A stretch of 64,000 nt of DNA from Tetrahymena thermophila SB210 (Eukaryota > Ciliophora > Oligohymenophorea > Hymenostomatida > Tetrahymenidae). How positions within the stretch are numbered: position 1 is the first letter of the stretch; each line of letters opens with the position of its first letter. The position numbers and the translations under genes are program-made. The notes below the pieces were generated by a model. That model was not told the DNA's origin and did no database searches. It was given only the letters and a program-made list of their open reading frames with translations. The stretch lies in NCBI RefSeq assembly GCF_000189635.1, contig NW_002476438.1:186001-250000 (forward strand). The letters run 5' to 3'. Below, piece by piece: positions 12,202 to 25,286 of this stretch.

Positions 12202-13656
12202 TCATATATCTTCATCCCATTCGTTACTTTCATCAGGATTAAAATCTTATTCTATATTATACTAGAACCCTTTATCTCCAGGTTTAAGATTATTTTTCTT
12301 AAACAAAACTTCCATTCTGTCTTTATGTTTTTAAAGTTCTTCGTTAGATAATTTATTTAAGTTATAGTTGTTATAGTCAATTTTATAGTCATCTTCGTCT
12401 TCGTCTTCTTCTTGGTCTTCTTAGTCCTCTTCATCTTCATCGTCTTTATAGTAATCATATTCATCTTATTATTAGGACATTTTACTAGTTTAAATGCTTC
12501 CTGCTCCTTTTTTACTCCAAGCATATTTAAATACTTCCTCTTCGTTTTCATAATCATCTTCATCATCGTCGTCATCATTTCCTCCTCTTAAGTAGCTAGG
12601 CTTACTTCCATATATACTAGAAGAAGCTGCTGCAGTTTTCGAATTAGAGGCACTTTACGATCTGATTTGACTTGAGCCCGTTAATAAAGAAGATGCAGTT
12701 GTTGATGATGTGCTTGCCCCTCTTATCCCAGAGCTGGCTCCTTTGAAGTCATTTCCTGTTAATGGTGCTAAACTATTTGATTTTTTTGGTGGTTCTTTAG
12801 GTTTTTCTACTTTTGCTTGAGATGGCTTTGCTGTTTTTGCGCTAGACTTGTTTCCACTACTCATTCTCTTCTGTAAACGTTAAACTAAAGCTGTTAATTA
12901 TGTTAGTTAGTTCGTTAGTTAGTTAGTAAATCATTTATTTAAAAGTTAAAATAATAATTGAAAATAAATTATTTCTATCTATTTATAAATGAATGAAATT
13001 TTTACATTTTAATTGATCATCAGTAATTGAATCATCATTTAAATAAGTTTCATGCTTTATTCTTAAATATTCAATTGCATCTTTCACATCTGTATCTTAT
13101 TATAGCTTTTTTAATTTCATTTTATGATGATATAAGTTTCCAGAATTAGGGTCTAAGTATTCAAGAGCTAATTTGGATTTAAATTATTATATGTCATTTT
13201 ATTGGTTAGCTATGATTAATAAATAATTTTACTTATTGTTGGAGGATCGTACAAAAGACCAAATCTCTTTGGAATTATTTCCTTTCCAAATTTAGTTTTT
13301 GCTCCTTTTTTTGATGCTTATGTTTTTGGCTATTTTGTAGTTGTAGTAGTATTAGCCGCTGCTGCTGCTGTTTATTTTGAAGTAGTAGATTTAGATGATG
13401 CTGCCTATGTGCTTTTTGAAGCTTCTTAAATAGATTTTGTTTCACCAAATCCACCACCAAATCCAGAAGTGTATGAGGAGCTTGCTTTTTTTGTTTAGGA
13501 GGTAGTCAATACTGACGAAAGTCCTCCAGTTAAACCTCCATTTTTTGAAAGGGACCCAGTCAGACCAAATCCTTTTTTTGGTTCAGACGAGCTACTTCCT
13601 CCTATTGAAAAGTTATATGGATCATTTTTGTTACCTCCTATTGAAAAGTTATACAT
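12202..13656 (-). CDS. CEP19: CEP19-like centriole/basal-body protein with long low-complexity extensions
   Basis: Three exons (13656-13233, 13167-13006, 12890-12202; introns of 65 and 115 nt) give 1,275 coding nt, 424 residues, ending at TGA. The N-terminal ~135 residues are Gly/Ser/Thr/Ala-rich, with a repeated NFSIGG motif at the start. Next comes the CEP19 N-terminal half: PKRFGLLYDPPTITLEYLD, then a YHHKMKLKKL strand and a helix ending SLVQRLQKR. A ~150-residue Ser-rich and Asp/Glu-rich insert follows, then the conserved CEP19 tail (NLNKLSNEELQKHKDRMEVL, then FQYNIEQDF and NEWDED). In animals CEP19 sits at the mother centriole, where it binds CEP350/FOP and RABL2 and promotes ciliogenesis; a basal-body role here is inferred. 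Animal CEP19 is about 165 residues, so this protein is much longer. Homology rests on recalled family pattern, but both halves match in order. Confidence 0.82.
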
Positions 13657-14549
13657 CTTTGTTTAAATTTATGAACTTCTTAAGATAATATTGCTATATT
13701 TTTCTACTTAAATATTCTTTGTTTAACCAAAAATTTTTTTGAAAATTTAGTTATTTAATTATTATTTTTAAAAGAAAGCACTTAATTATTAAAAAAAAAT
13801 CTAATAGGATAATGATATGATGAAAGGTATAGTTGTTAATGAAATCATCAGTCAGCCTTAAGCATAACATGTATATAAACTATTACTTATTTATATGCGA
13901 AAGTAAAAAAGAAAACAAAAAAAAAATCAATATATTTGGAAAAATAAAACTTCAATAATCAGTTTTGAAGGTGTGGCTACAAAATTAATTTTCTTATTTT
14001 TAATAAATGCTTCTACTTTAAGGTAAATATTTTGTTTTTTTTCTATGAGCTTGAGATCTAATTTATAAATTAACCCTATTTAAAACAAATTTAATAACCA
14101 ATTAATCAATTTATAAATTAGTCAAACAATCAAACAAAATAGTAATACAATTTTTTAATTATTTTAAATGAAGGTAAAAAATTTTTTGATTTTTTAATTG
14201 ATGTTAACATCAAATGTTTTGAATATTATATTAAATAATAACGTAGAAATGTGAAAATTGTTAACTATGTTTTCAATCAGTTCAAAAAAAGAAATGTTAT
14301 TAAATTTATTGTTTTTAATGAAAGAAAGTTTGTATTAAATTTTTAAGAAAATAAAAATAAATAATTTTCTTTTAATGTCTAATTGTTGAAATTATGAATG
14401 AATAAACAAATAAATTTACAAAGACAAATAAATTAATAAAAAGGGAAAACTGATTTGAAAAAAAACTAAAAATTAATCAAAGAATAATAAATAATTTTAG
14501 TTATTTTTCAACAAAATTTTTTGAAATTTAACAAGCTTGTTTATATTTT
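13657..14549. other. Intergenic, AT-rich (5' side of CEP19-like gene, 3' side of channel gene)
   Basis: About 0.9 kb of A/T-rich sequence with A8-9 tracts. It should contain the promoter of the CEP19-like gene and the 3' end of the first channel gene. No coding stretch or structured element is recognised. Confidence 0.5.
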
Positions 14550-17500
14550 TCATACATTTATAAATTAAGAATGAAATGGTTTAATAACGCTTTATTTTCC
14601 TCTACCCATAGCTTAAATAACACTTTTTTTTCCAATATTTTTCCTATTTTATTTCTGTTTTGGGATATTTTCTAACTCCTTTTTCTTTTAAAACATTTTG
14701 AATTAAGCTATTTTAAATTTAGGGTTGCCATTAGGAAAATAGAACTCGTAGTCCTTAGGCTTATCAAGATACCACAATATCATTTCTTATTAATTCAAAT
14801 TTACTTAAACGGCATCGAACTGTATAGTGTGATTTGTTAAATGTTATTAAAATTTTATTCTCTCATCTATCGAAATTGAAAAATCTTTGTTAATAACTTT
14901 ACTTAATCGCTAGGACTTTTCTTTTTTATTTTTCTTTTTTTAATCTAACTGAGTCATGCTACCTTAAGATTTTTTATTGGATTCATCTTGTATTAATTAC
15001 TCTATTTAAACTTTTCCAATACTTCCTCTATATTTACTATTTTCTCGTTTCGTTACACTTGAAGATTAAGATCTTATTTTTGATTAGATTTAATCTTGCT
15101 AATTTTGCTGCTATCTGGTTTTTTTTTCAGACTTTTAATTTTCATACTACATTTGAGCTTCTTTACCTGATTGAGACATATGCGTGTTCATTTTATTTTT
15201 ATAATACTCTTTAATAGGAGATTCATTATTATTGTTGAAGACATTTAGTTATTCAATTTCATCAAATTTTATTTTCATCGAATTACTATCAAACCCTGAA
15301 AGCTTTCTCTAACCTTTTTTATCATCTTCATCGTATATTTCGTTATTGGTTAACAAATTTTTATTATCTTAACCCTAAGTTTAAATCATGCATGATTGCT
15401 AATTAATGCTGGGCTCACTTTCCAAAAATAATAAATGCTAGGAACTTTCATCAGTAAAAGACTCGTCCTCGTTTTCATTAAGAAAAATTTCATTTTCTTC
15501 TATCATTTTTTCAAGGTATTGCACTCCCCTTTCGAAGACTCTTGAGATTATTTTTAGAGACTTCGACTTCTTTTTTGAAGATCTTTTTTCAGGCTTTCTT
15601 TCTTGCTTAAAGCTTTATGTTATTTTAATAACATCCTTTGTTGCTTCTTTATTGAAATGGACGAGAGTGCAACTTCCTTACAGGTGCTTAAAGCTGCCAC
15701 AAGCTGTGCATTTGATATTCATAGATTAATAATTTTCATATAGCAAGATTTTATCTTTCATTGAAAAGAAAGTTTGAAAATCCTTTTGATGTTCTTTTAT
15801 AACTTCTAAGAAGCTTTAATTGCTTATTTTAGCAATTTTGGTAAAACCCTTTGATCGAGCAGAAGCGCTACGAGTCATACCAGTAAAGAAGTTAATTTGC
15901 CCTAAAATATTTCCAGTTTTCAAGAAACAAATAGTTTTGTGAGTGCTTTTATCTTGTTAGTTTTATGTGTAAATTTCTACTTATCCTTCAATTATCATGA
16001 GAAGGGCTGAGTCAGAAAAGTCATTTTCTTAAAATATTACTTGATTAGGGAAGTAGAAAATCTCCTCACATTGTGTGGCAAGATTTTCTAGTGTTTGCTA
16101 GCTAAAATTATTCTTAAGAAAATCAATTTTTGCTAGAATCTACTAAAAATATTCTTTTCTCATGAGAGTGGTGAGCTCGCTAGAAATCTTTGATAAAACA
16201 CCTTGTGTTTCTTCGTTTAGCTTCTAGTAGTTCTTCTCGTAATAGTATTCTAAGTAAATATTAACTCTTCTCTGTAAACTCATAGAAATATTTTTTTCCC
16301 TCATATAATCATTAATGATATTTAGATCACTCTTTTTATTTTCTTCACTTGCATTTATATCTTCTAATATGTTCCCTGTTGCGTTAAGCATGTATCCAAT
16401 GATAATAACTACAAATGGCATAATACAGCATGTAAACATAGTCTATAATACTGTAATTGCAGTGTTAGAACCTGTTGTCATTAATGTTAGAGCCCAATAA
16501 ATAGAAAGGAGATACACCTTCCACCAAGTATTATCTGAACCAAAAGTATCAGCAAACCAACTAGAACTCTCCCCAATAAACTTAGAATCTATCTGTGCTA
16601 CTATGTACCAAAGACAAGCAATAAAGTGGGCGATAATAAATAATTTGAATATCAAATTAACTAGTTTCATGATATAATACCTTTTCATCATCATGCATAG
16701 GCATTTTTCAAGCTCATCAAAATCAACTTAGAGACTTTTCAACTTAATAAAGCAAGCAAACTTTAGAATATAGTTAATTGAAGTAGCAGAGTAATGCGAT
16801 TCGTTACTGTCTTATTGCTGCAAAAGTAAAGTGAATAGACAAAACATTGGTAGAACATCAAAGAAAGCTATTTTTTTAATGTAAAATAGTAGTATTTCTT
16901 TCCTTGAAGTAACTATGACAGATTCTTAATGAATTGTTGTATTCAACTTTCTAAAGATTTCTAAGCTCCAAAAGATCAAAGTAGTCTTAAAAATATAAAA
17001 CTGCTGACCCGTCAACACATCTTCAAAAACTAACATGATAGAGAAAAGTAGATAAAAGAATGTGTTGAAAAATATGAAAAGTAAAAGAAAGACCAGTCCT
17101 AATTTACTTTGTTGATTCATCACTGGTACCTTGGCAAAAAAATTTGAAAATATTTTATTGCATTCATGAGCTAGTTAAATTGCAAGTCTTTTAAAAATAT
17201 TTCTAGATTTTTACTCTAAGTAGCCATCGCTTTTATCATTTAATGTTCTGTGAACGCTTTCTAATTTTAAAAATTATCTCCTGCCACTAAGAGTGAAGTT
17301 GTTGTAAAAGCCAATCAGCCTTTTCTTAATCATTAAGACTATTGCAACATTCAGATCTGATAGTTATTTAGCTTATTTTTTTTAAACTTAGGGAATCAAG
17401 AAGCTTAATTTCTAATTTTAAGTATTGTTATTGTCATTTTTGTTATTGGTTACTACAGTTTAAGTTTGATCATATAATTCTTCATCATAGAAGTCTGCTT

Positions 17501-17927
17501 CTTAACCTTTAGTGTTGCTATATTTTAAGCTTTTATTCATTCTTAACTTACCTTAAGCATTATCTGATAAATCAATATTCTTTTTTATGTATCTCATCTG
17601 AAAAGAAGCGCGATTACTGATAACCTGATGATTACCAATGCTAGATCTACTTATAACGCTTCTTCTTTCTTAATCTGTGATTTATTTACTGTCATTTATC
17701 ATGCTGTCCTTTGTATATTTGTTATCTTCTTCGGTATTATTTTTAATGTTTAAGTTATTATTGGTATAATTTATAAATGAAGGGTCGTTATCTATAGAAA
17801 ATAAAGTGTCGTCTCGTAGATTCATTGTTCTAAAGTTTTTCCCTTCATCTGTATCATATATTTCTAAAAACTGCTTTTATTTAGTATGACATGCTTTTGT
17901 ATCTACAAATTAATTTGCAAAGCTCAT
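14550..17927 (-). CDS. Cyclic-nucleotide-binding-domain cation channel, paralogue 1
   Basis: Single intronless frame of 1,126 codons. The ATG at 17927 directly follows an in-frame TGA; the stop is TGA at 14552-14550. Order: hydrophilic N-terminus with the shared motif SVHRTLNDKSDGY (~residue 230); S1-S4 from ~275, with few basic residues in S4; S5 LVNLIFKLFIIAHFIACLW (~420); pore YWALTLMTTGSNTAIT (~475); S6 to ~525; C-linker with DINASEENKKSDLNIINDYM; CNBD (~620-730) with GNILGQINFFTG; CCHC zinc knuckle CTACGSFKHLQGSC (~740); Gln/Lys-rich tail with WYLDKPKDYEFYFPNGN. The architecture is that of CNG/HCN/EAG-type channels in the plasma or ciliary membrane. The filter is TTGSN rather than GYG, and the ribose-contacting Glu of the CNBD is Gln. 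Ion selectivity and ligand are therefore unknown. Confidence 0.9.
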
Positions 17928-18649
17928 TCACTCTGTCTATCTATTGTTTGAAAACTAAGCAATTTGTATATTTAATTCTACTTATTTGCTTCCGTTTAAA
18001 TTTGTTAAAAAAATATATATGTGTATATATGTATAAATAAATGTATGTTTTACTCTACTTCTTAAGAACTTTATTAAATCTTAAAAATTAATTAAATAAT
18101 ATAAAAAATTTCAAGTCTTTTGAATAAAATATATAAATTTTTACTTGTATGCTTGTTTGTTAATCAGTTCTTATTTAACTAAAAAAAAATTTATCAGAAA
18201 ATTTACAAAAAAACTAAATAAAAGTAGAAATAAATAGATAAGTCAACTAACAAACTAAATAAATAAATTGATTTTGTATTACTTTATTTATTTATACTCT
18301 CATTATTTATAATTATTTTAAATGTTAAAATTCTGTGAATAATGATAATAAATGAATGAATGAATGAATAGATGGAGGAATAATTTGGTTCATAAAAAAA
18401 ATTAATTTAGATTGATAACTAGTTAAATTGATAACATAATTTATTATTTAAGGAAGAATAAATTGGTTCATAAAATATATTAATTTACATTGATAACTAG
18501 TTAAATTAATAATATAATTTATTATTTACTAATTTATTTTATAATTTTAAATCTATTTAAGAAACCTCATGACAAACAGACAGTCTAACTAATTATCTAT
18601 CTATCTATTTAAAAAATTTGAACCAATTTTACTTTGCTTTGCTTGATGG
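17928..18649. other. Intergenic between channel paralogues 1 and 2
   Basis: AT-rich. Around 18380-18540 a ~75-bp segment (GGAAGAATAAATTGGTTCAT, then TTAATTTACATTGATAACTAG...) is present twice in near-identical tandem form. Short ATGA tetranucleotide repeats lie at about 18350-18370. No gene is visible. Confidence 0.5.
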
Positions 18650-21600
18650 TCAATTTTTATGATTAACATTAAGCTTAACTATTTAAGTCTTCATGTGATT
18701 TTTTTTAAATTTAAGCTGAGTAGATATTCTATGCTATTTTTTTCTAACCAATAGTGTATTTTAAATTAATTTCATAAGATATTTTTATTATTTAGAATGC
18801 AAATAAAAGTTAAACTGGCTAATTCTTATTTTCATATTGCCATGGTTAAAGTAGTAATCATAATCTTTCTACTTATCAAGTTGCCATAGCACTCTCTCTT
18901 TCTCTTCTTGAATGTCTTCTTGCTCTTTTTTCTCAATATTTTTTTATGAAGACTGTGAGGGAATTAGTAATTTTGAATTTAATTGCTATTAGCTGATTTA
19001 TTTCTAAATTTTATCAAATTTCAATTGCCTGCTTTAATTATTTTTTTTCTTTTTATCATATAGCATACTTTGGCAGTACTTCTTTTTCTGTTACTTTTCA
19101 TCGGAACTGTCACTGTCAAACTAACCTAAAGTAGGCATATTATTATTCAACAAGCTCTCTTTTCTATTACCTACAAGGACTTTAGAATTATTTTAATCTT
19201 TACTTTTTTTACGGCCAGGATACATCTCAGAGCTTTGAGTTATTGCTAAGCTCCCTTTTTTTTTTTTAGCACTGCAAGAGTTGCCATTTTGATCTTGGTC
19301 AACATAGTTGTTTAAAAATAATTTAGACTAAGATTAAATTTTTAAAGATTTCTTTCGATTTTATTCAGCTATTGAAAACATTTATGGGTTCAAAATCTCT
19401 ACCTGATTGTTTTGGATTTAATCATCTTTATTACTCGAATTACTTTTTCTGCTTTAATTCTTTCCATTTTTTTGCATATCTGATTTTGATTCTATGTTAC
19501 TATTTTTACTTTATACAAGATTTTTTTTAACTTATTGCTCACTTGAACTAATTTCGCATGAAGATTCTTCTTCTATATCATTATTTTCGTTAAAACTTTT
19601 TTCTTCTTCTCCCTCTTCAGGTTCTGGTTCCACACCATCATCTTCATCTTCATCACCGTCATCATCATCTTCATCATCCAATTCTCTCATAAATTTATAT
19701 TAAGAATTACCACTTCCAAGCTAAATATCCTAATATTCGGCTGTTTTAGCTTAAGTCAACCCTATATTTTTTAAGGCATTTTTTTTTTAAATTGCATGTC
19801 TCTTAATCTACTTTCTATCTTATTTCATGATATTTAAGATTCTAACTTTTTCCATTACATTTTGTTTACTCAGATGAACAAGAGGACAGTTTCCTTGCAG
19901 ATGCTTATAGCTTGAGCAGGCTGAGCATCTAATATTCATCTCCTCATAATTTTCATATAGCAAGATATTGTCTTTCATCTAATAAAATGTTTGCACATCT
20001 TTTTCATTCTCGTTTACTACTGCCAAAAAATTATCTCTGCTTATTTTTGCTAATTTTGTGAATCCTCTTGAACGAGCTGACGCTGTTCTTACCATGCCTG
20101 TAAAGAAATTAATCTACCCTATAATTTAGCCTTAACCTAAAAAGCAAATAGTTTTTTAATCTTTTTTACTTGATCCTACCTACTGATAAATCTCTACTTG
20201 ACCTTCTATGATAACCAACAAAGCAGCATCTTTGAAATCATTTTCTTCAAAAATGATTTGGTTTGGATAATACACAATTTCTTCACACATGATTGAAAGA
20301 TTTGCTAAAGTTTAAACAGAGAAATTCCTATGTAAGAAATCAATCCTAGATAATATTTATTAAAAGTACTCTTTCTACAAAAGATTGCGGAGCTCTGTAG
20401 AAATTTTTGAAAGCACACTTTTAGCTTCATCAGTCTGCTTTTAGTAGTTCTTTTGGTAGTAATACTCCAAATAGATATTTACTCTGCCTTACAGGTTGAT
20501 AGATATATTCTTTTCTCTCATATATTCGTTTATTATGTTTAGATCATTTTACTTGTTTTCTTCACTAGCATCTATTTCTTCTAATATTGCTCCAGTTGCG
20601 TTGAGCAAATAACCTATTATTATTGTTGTAAAAAGCATTATAAAAGATGTAAAAGACACCTGTAATATTGTCTTAGCCTCATTTGATCCTGTTGTCATTA
20701 GAGTTAAAGCCCAGTACATGGATAAAATATAGACTTTCCACCACGTTCCATCAGCTGCCACACTTTCCGTGTACCATGTTGTTTCTTCTCCTAGCCAATT
20801 AATCTCAATTGTTGCTATGATAAACCAGCCACAAGCTATAGTATGAGCAAGAATAAATAACTTAATTATCAAGTTTGATAATTTAATTAAGTAGTATCTT
20901 CTCAGCATCATGCAAAGTCTTTTTTAAAATTCCTCAATATCCTGATTTAAAATTAAAACCTTTGCGAAGCAAATAATTTATGTAATAGTTCTCGTGGTAA
21001 GCATCTTTTCTGTTTAATCTTGGAGCAGTAGAATAATAATTACTAAGAAAGAAATAAAGTCACAGATAAACTTTTTAGGAAAGTAACTAAAAAAAATGTC
21101 CTTTCTGTTCGTTAGTATGTTCGAATCTTTATATATTGTTGTATTAAGTCTAATCAGGATTTCAAATGTCCATATGATCAAGGTAGCTTTATAAAACGTT
21201 AAGTCTTGCTGAGTGAGCATATTTTAGAAAACAATCATTATAGACAGTAATAAAAAGAATAATGCATTGTATACAATTAATACAAATTTTATGAGCATGT
21301 TTATTCTACTTTAAGCACTTATTACAGGAATTTTACTCAACAAAAAAGAATCAAATATATTCATTATTAGCTTCACGAATATGAGAGTTTACTGCAACAT
21401 GGTTATTTTCTGCTAGTTTTCAAAGTAGCCATCGCTTTTATCATTCAAAGTAGTATGCACACTCCTCTTTTCAAGGTAAATTTTCTTACCTACATTCGTG
21501 AAATTTTAATAAAAATTAATCATTCTCTTCTTTATTTTTTGTATCAATTGTTATTTTTTTAGAGTTTAACCATCTTTATAGCTAAAATGCTTAGTTCCTC

Positions 21601-22093
21601 TCCTAACGTCTTTCTAATTGGTAAAATGTATCTACTTATGAGAGCTTCCATTTGGTTTCAGGCTGTCCTCTCTTTCGATTATTTACTTTCTTTCATGAGA
21701 ATGTGAAAATAAAGATTAACTTTTAACAAAATTATTTTAGTACTACTCCTACTTAATGTAATCTTTCATAAATTTCCTTTCTAAGTATGAAGATTGTATC
21801 ATCAATGATTATAAATCATTTTAACCAGATGATTATGGAGTAGTTTCGCTCGCATTTTTATCTTCGCTGTATTAAAACTCTGCTGTATCCTTAAATTTTG
21901 TTTCGTTGTTAACCTAAGAGTCTTAATTTTGTTATGTTTCTAATTTATTTGTATCTATTATCGCATCATTTTCTGTATCATATGACTAAGTGTATCTCAA
22001 ATCATTTTTATTTAGCTGCTAAACCTCTTCATTTTATATGAATTTCATGCGATCAGTTAGAATATTTACTTGAGCTTCTCTTTAGTTTTCCAT
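18650..22093 (-). CDS. Cyclic-nucleotide-binding-domain cation channel, paralogue 2
   Basis: Single intronless frame of 1,148 codons, with an in-frame TGA six bases upstream of ATG 22093 and stop TGA 18652-18650. It is collinear with its neighbours. It has SVHTTLNDKSDGY; S1-S4; S5 LSNLIIKLFILAHTIACGW; pore YWALTLMTTGSNEAKT; S6 IGYLLNATGAIL; C-linker EIDASEENKQNDLNIINEYM; CNBD with GQIIGQINFFTG; and CCHC knuckle CSACSSYKHLQGNC. The tail holds a long Asp/Glu run (19610-19680), a Ser/Lys/Asn-rich stretch and the shared WQLDKQKDYDYYFNHGN near the C-terminus. As in paralogue 1 the filter is TTGSN. The Glu-to-Gln change in the CNBD is encoded here by a TAG codon. A role in cation flux is inferred from family; gating and selectivity cannot be read from the sequence. 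Confidence 0.9.
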
Positions 22094-25000
22094 CTATCAA
22101 TTTACTTCAGTTTTGTAAATACTAAGCTAATTTTAATTTTAATTTTACTGTAGATTTTGTTTCTACTTATTTATTATTTCCAGCCAAAGTCAACTCTAGT
22201 TTATTTATTTACTTGCCTAAATGTGTAAAATATGTTTTGGAAGCAGATTATAATCTATAGTCTACACTGATTTATTACTTTTCAGGTGTTTATTTATTTA
22301 TATGTTTTTTTGTTTGTTTGTTTGTTTGTTTCTCAATTATGGTTTGTAATAGGAATAAATAAAAATTCGATTCGATCATTTAAATAAAAAATATAAGGTC
22401 ATTTCTTTTTACTATATTAGCTGTCACTAAAATAATAGGATGGATAGCAACTGCCTTTTAAATAGATAAAAATGCTACTAAATTCATTTATCTTTGAATT
22501 CTTCATTAAAATTTGTTCTTACTTACTTATTTATTTATTTATATATTTAAAACTGATTAAATAGCCATTTAGCTAATCCTACTTGGTATTATAGGCTTAA
22601 TAAAAATAAATTAATTTTCATCCTTTTTTGTTAACTAAATATTTCATTTATTATTAGGTAACTAAGTGTATATATCTATGTATGCATCTATTTATCTATG
22701 TATGTATGTGAGTTTTTAAATGAGTGATAATTTAATTAAAACACTTTTTACCAACAAATATGAAATTATTTTCAATTTAAAGGATTAATTTTAAAATATA
22801 TTTTAAAGCCTTAAGAAAAAAAAATAAAAGTCTTTTTTAAAATTTTAGCGACATTATTCATAAAAATAGAATAAAATTAAAAAATATTATTATATATGAA
22901 ACATTAAAACATAAATAATATTATGAAAACAAGCTTAAATTTTCCCAATAAATTATCATATTTAGATTAAACTAAGAAAAATGACTTCATATGAGGAAAA
23001 CCAAATAAATAAATAGAGAATGTAATGGATTGATCTAGAAAAATATGGAACCTTTGTAAAAAAAGAAATATAATTTGCTTTAAATTATTATACGAACTTT
23101 GAATTTTATTAAATTTCATTAAATCAGTTTGAATTCCGTAAAAATGAGTTTGATATGTCTATAGTTTTGGACTATTTATGTATTAGTTTATTAGTTAGTT
23201 AAACCAGAGAAAGAGAAGAATCATAAAAAATATTTTAAATTTTTTTGAATCAAGAATTGAACATACAAAATAGAACTTCATTTATTTTTAAATAAAATTT
23301 TCTAAAAATCTAATTAATTAACCAGTCAGTTTTAAATGGTTTATGAAAATTAAAGAAGAAAATAAAAATTATATTTCAAGAATGAATAGTGAGTTAATTT
23401 TTAAAATTTGATCAGTGAATTAAAAAAATTCAGAAATCAATTAGATATTAACAGTTCTATGTAAATGTGACTAATAAATATAATTAGATGGTCTCAACAA
23501 TAAATTAGATTAAATATTAAACTCCTTAGTGTATATTAAATTTCAATTCACTTTTTTAGGATTTACTTAATACCATAACCAAATAAAATAAATAGAGGTC
23601 TGTCTAAAATATGTATGATAATACAAAAAAATATTTAGATTTTTTTAACGCTCATTTTAATTTTTCAAGATATGAAGCTTTTTTTATGGTTTCTGCTTTT
23701 ATAGTTCGCTAAATATAAATAAAGTTCTATTTTTTTATTTTTTTGTTTATTTTTGTAGAGAAAATAAAATCAAGACTATTTTCTATTCCTTCATGTCATG
23801 TTTTATAAACATTAAAATAAATTACTTTATTTCAAGCTATTAGTAGAATATTTAAAATCTCCTATAAGTATAATATTATCAATAATATTTCTCTCTTAAT
23901 TGAGGTGTTAAGTTGATATTTTTGAGTTATATTTTTATTTATTTATTTATTATACATTTTTATCACTTATAAAGTTTTATTATTTTATTAAATTTAAATA
24001 GACATAGATAGTGATCTTCTTAAAATTTATCTTTTTATTTGCTTTTTTTTTGCAAATTAGCTAGATAGGTCATTAGAAGAAAGATTAGTCCATTTTTCAG
24101 CTGAATTTATTTATAATATTGGTTGCCGAAATAACTGAAGAACAAGCTTAAAAAGGAATTTATAAGAAATAAATTGATTTTGGTATGAAAATCAAGTCTA
24201 AATTTGTTTTTTTCATATAATTATATCCTAATTTTTTTAAGAAAATATTGGCATGATGTATTTATTACATCATCAATAATTTTTTTCTTAATATTTTATA
24301 AAAAAATATATGAAATATTTAAATTAAAATTTTCATTAAGAGTATTTATTTATAAAATAAAGCAAAAAAAGATGTAGTTTATAATCAATAAGAAAAGAAA
24401 TGACATATTTTAGCATAAATAATTATTGAATTTTATGAAACAAAATATTATATATTAACTTCTAGATCTAGTTTCACCATATATTAATTTTTTGAGGGTA
24501 TTAAAATGTAAGAATTCATTTAATTAATGGATTCGATATAAAATAATTTATTTATTTATTTTATTTGCTTAGGTCTAAGTAAATTGCAAGATGTTTTCAA
24601 AACAATTTAACAACCTTTATTTGTCATTCAATAATCCATCTGTTATTCTTGGACTTTATATGTGTGTGTAAGATAATGAGTTTTAAAACTAAACAGGTAA
24701 AACAAATATTTTAGATTCAAAGCAAATTGAGTGAGGAGATTATTCAATCTTCTCAAAAAATAAAATAAATCTGTTAAATAATTTAGAATGCATTAATTTT
24801 ATATTTCCTCTATAAAAAAACTGATCTTTATTTTTTATTATTAGAAAGATTCAATGATAATATCAATTAAAAATTTTCTTTTATTTATTTATTAATTAAT
24901 AAATAAATTTCTCTTTTATATCTAAGAAAGAAATAACCTTACAAAAATAAGATGGATTTAACCATATATAAATATTTAATAGTAGAGAATAAACTACACC

Positions 25001-25286
25001 TTAAAGAGCAATAGATAAATAAATAAATATTCCATATTTAGGGATGTAAAATTTAATATCTTCATTTGTTCTCATAAAAAAGGTTTGTCTGTTGTTAAAA
25101 TTCACAAATAAAAAGTTTATAAAAATCTAAAAAAAGATAACATTTTAAATAGCTTCAAACAATTTTTTAGCTTTATAAACAAATAAATTAACAAATAAAA
25201 AATATTTATTTTTAGAATTGTTTTGGAGATTATTAGATATATATTATTGTGAAATTTAATTTTATTTATTTATTTATTTGTTACTT
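22094..25286. other. 3.2-kb interval between channel paralogues 2 and 3
   Basis: Very AT-rich, with a (TTTG)n run at 22308-22330 and TATG/TTTA repeats. It includes a possible plus-strand gene starting at 22981 (separate entry) and further coding-looking plus-strand segments (about 23400-23620 and 24110-24260). These could be exons of the same gene or remnants. A short palindrome, GATGTATTTATTACATC, lies at about 24254-24270. It is far longer than the 0.7-kb gap between paralogues 1 and 2. Confidence 0.4.
22981..23346 (+). CDS. Possible small or first-exon ORF, unrecognised
   Basis: ATG 22981 opens 121 codons (with TAA/TAG as Gln) to TGA 23344-23346. It begins MTSYEENQINKQRMQWIDLE and includes a QTREREES stretch. 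The composition (Glu, Asn, Gln, Phe, Ile) is like local proteins. However, with TGA as the only stop, open frames of this length arise by chance in such AT-rich DNA. Coding-looking frames downstream to about 24,260 raise the chance that it is the 5' exon of a split gene on the opposite strand to the channels. No family is recognised. Confidence 0.25.

Noticed and set aside
12357..12578. Minus-strand frame rich in Met, Lys and Thr (MMTTMMKMIMKTKRKYLN...)
   Set aside because: It is the alternative frame of the acidic insert of the CEP19-like gene. The Asp/Glu frame continues through TAA/TAG into the conserved tail, so this one is a shadow.
19494..19703. Plus-strand Ser/Pro-rich frame (FSSSPSSGSGSTPSSSSSSP...)
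   Set aside because: Antisense of the Asp/Glu run in channel paralogue 2. Long GAT/GAA runs read backwards give Ser-rich frames.
24240..24275. Palindrome GATGTATTTATTACATC as a transcription terminator or operator
   Set aside because: Short palindromes of A/T-rich sequence are common here by chance, and bacterial-style terminators are not expected in a ciliate.
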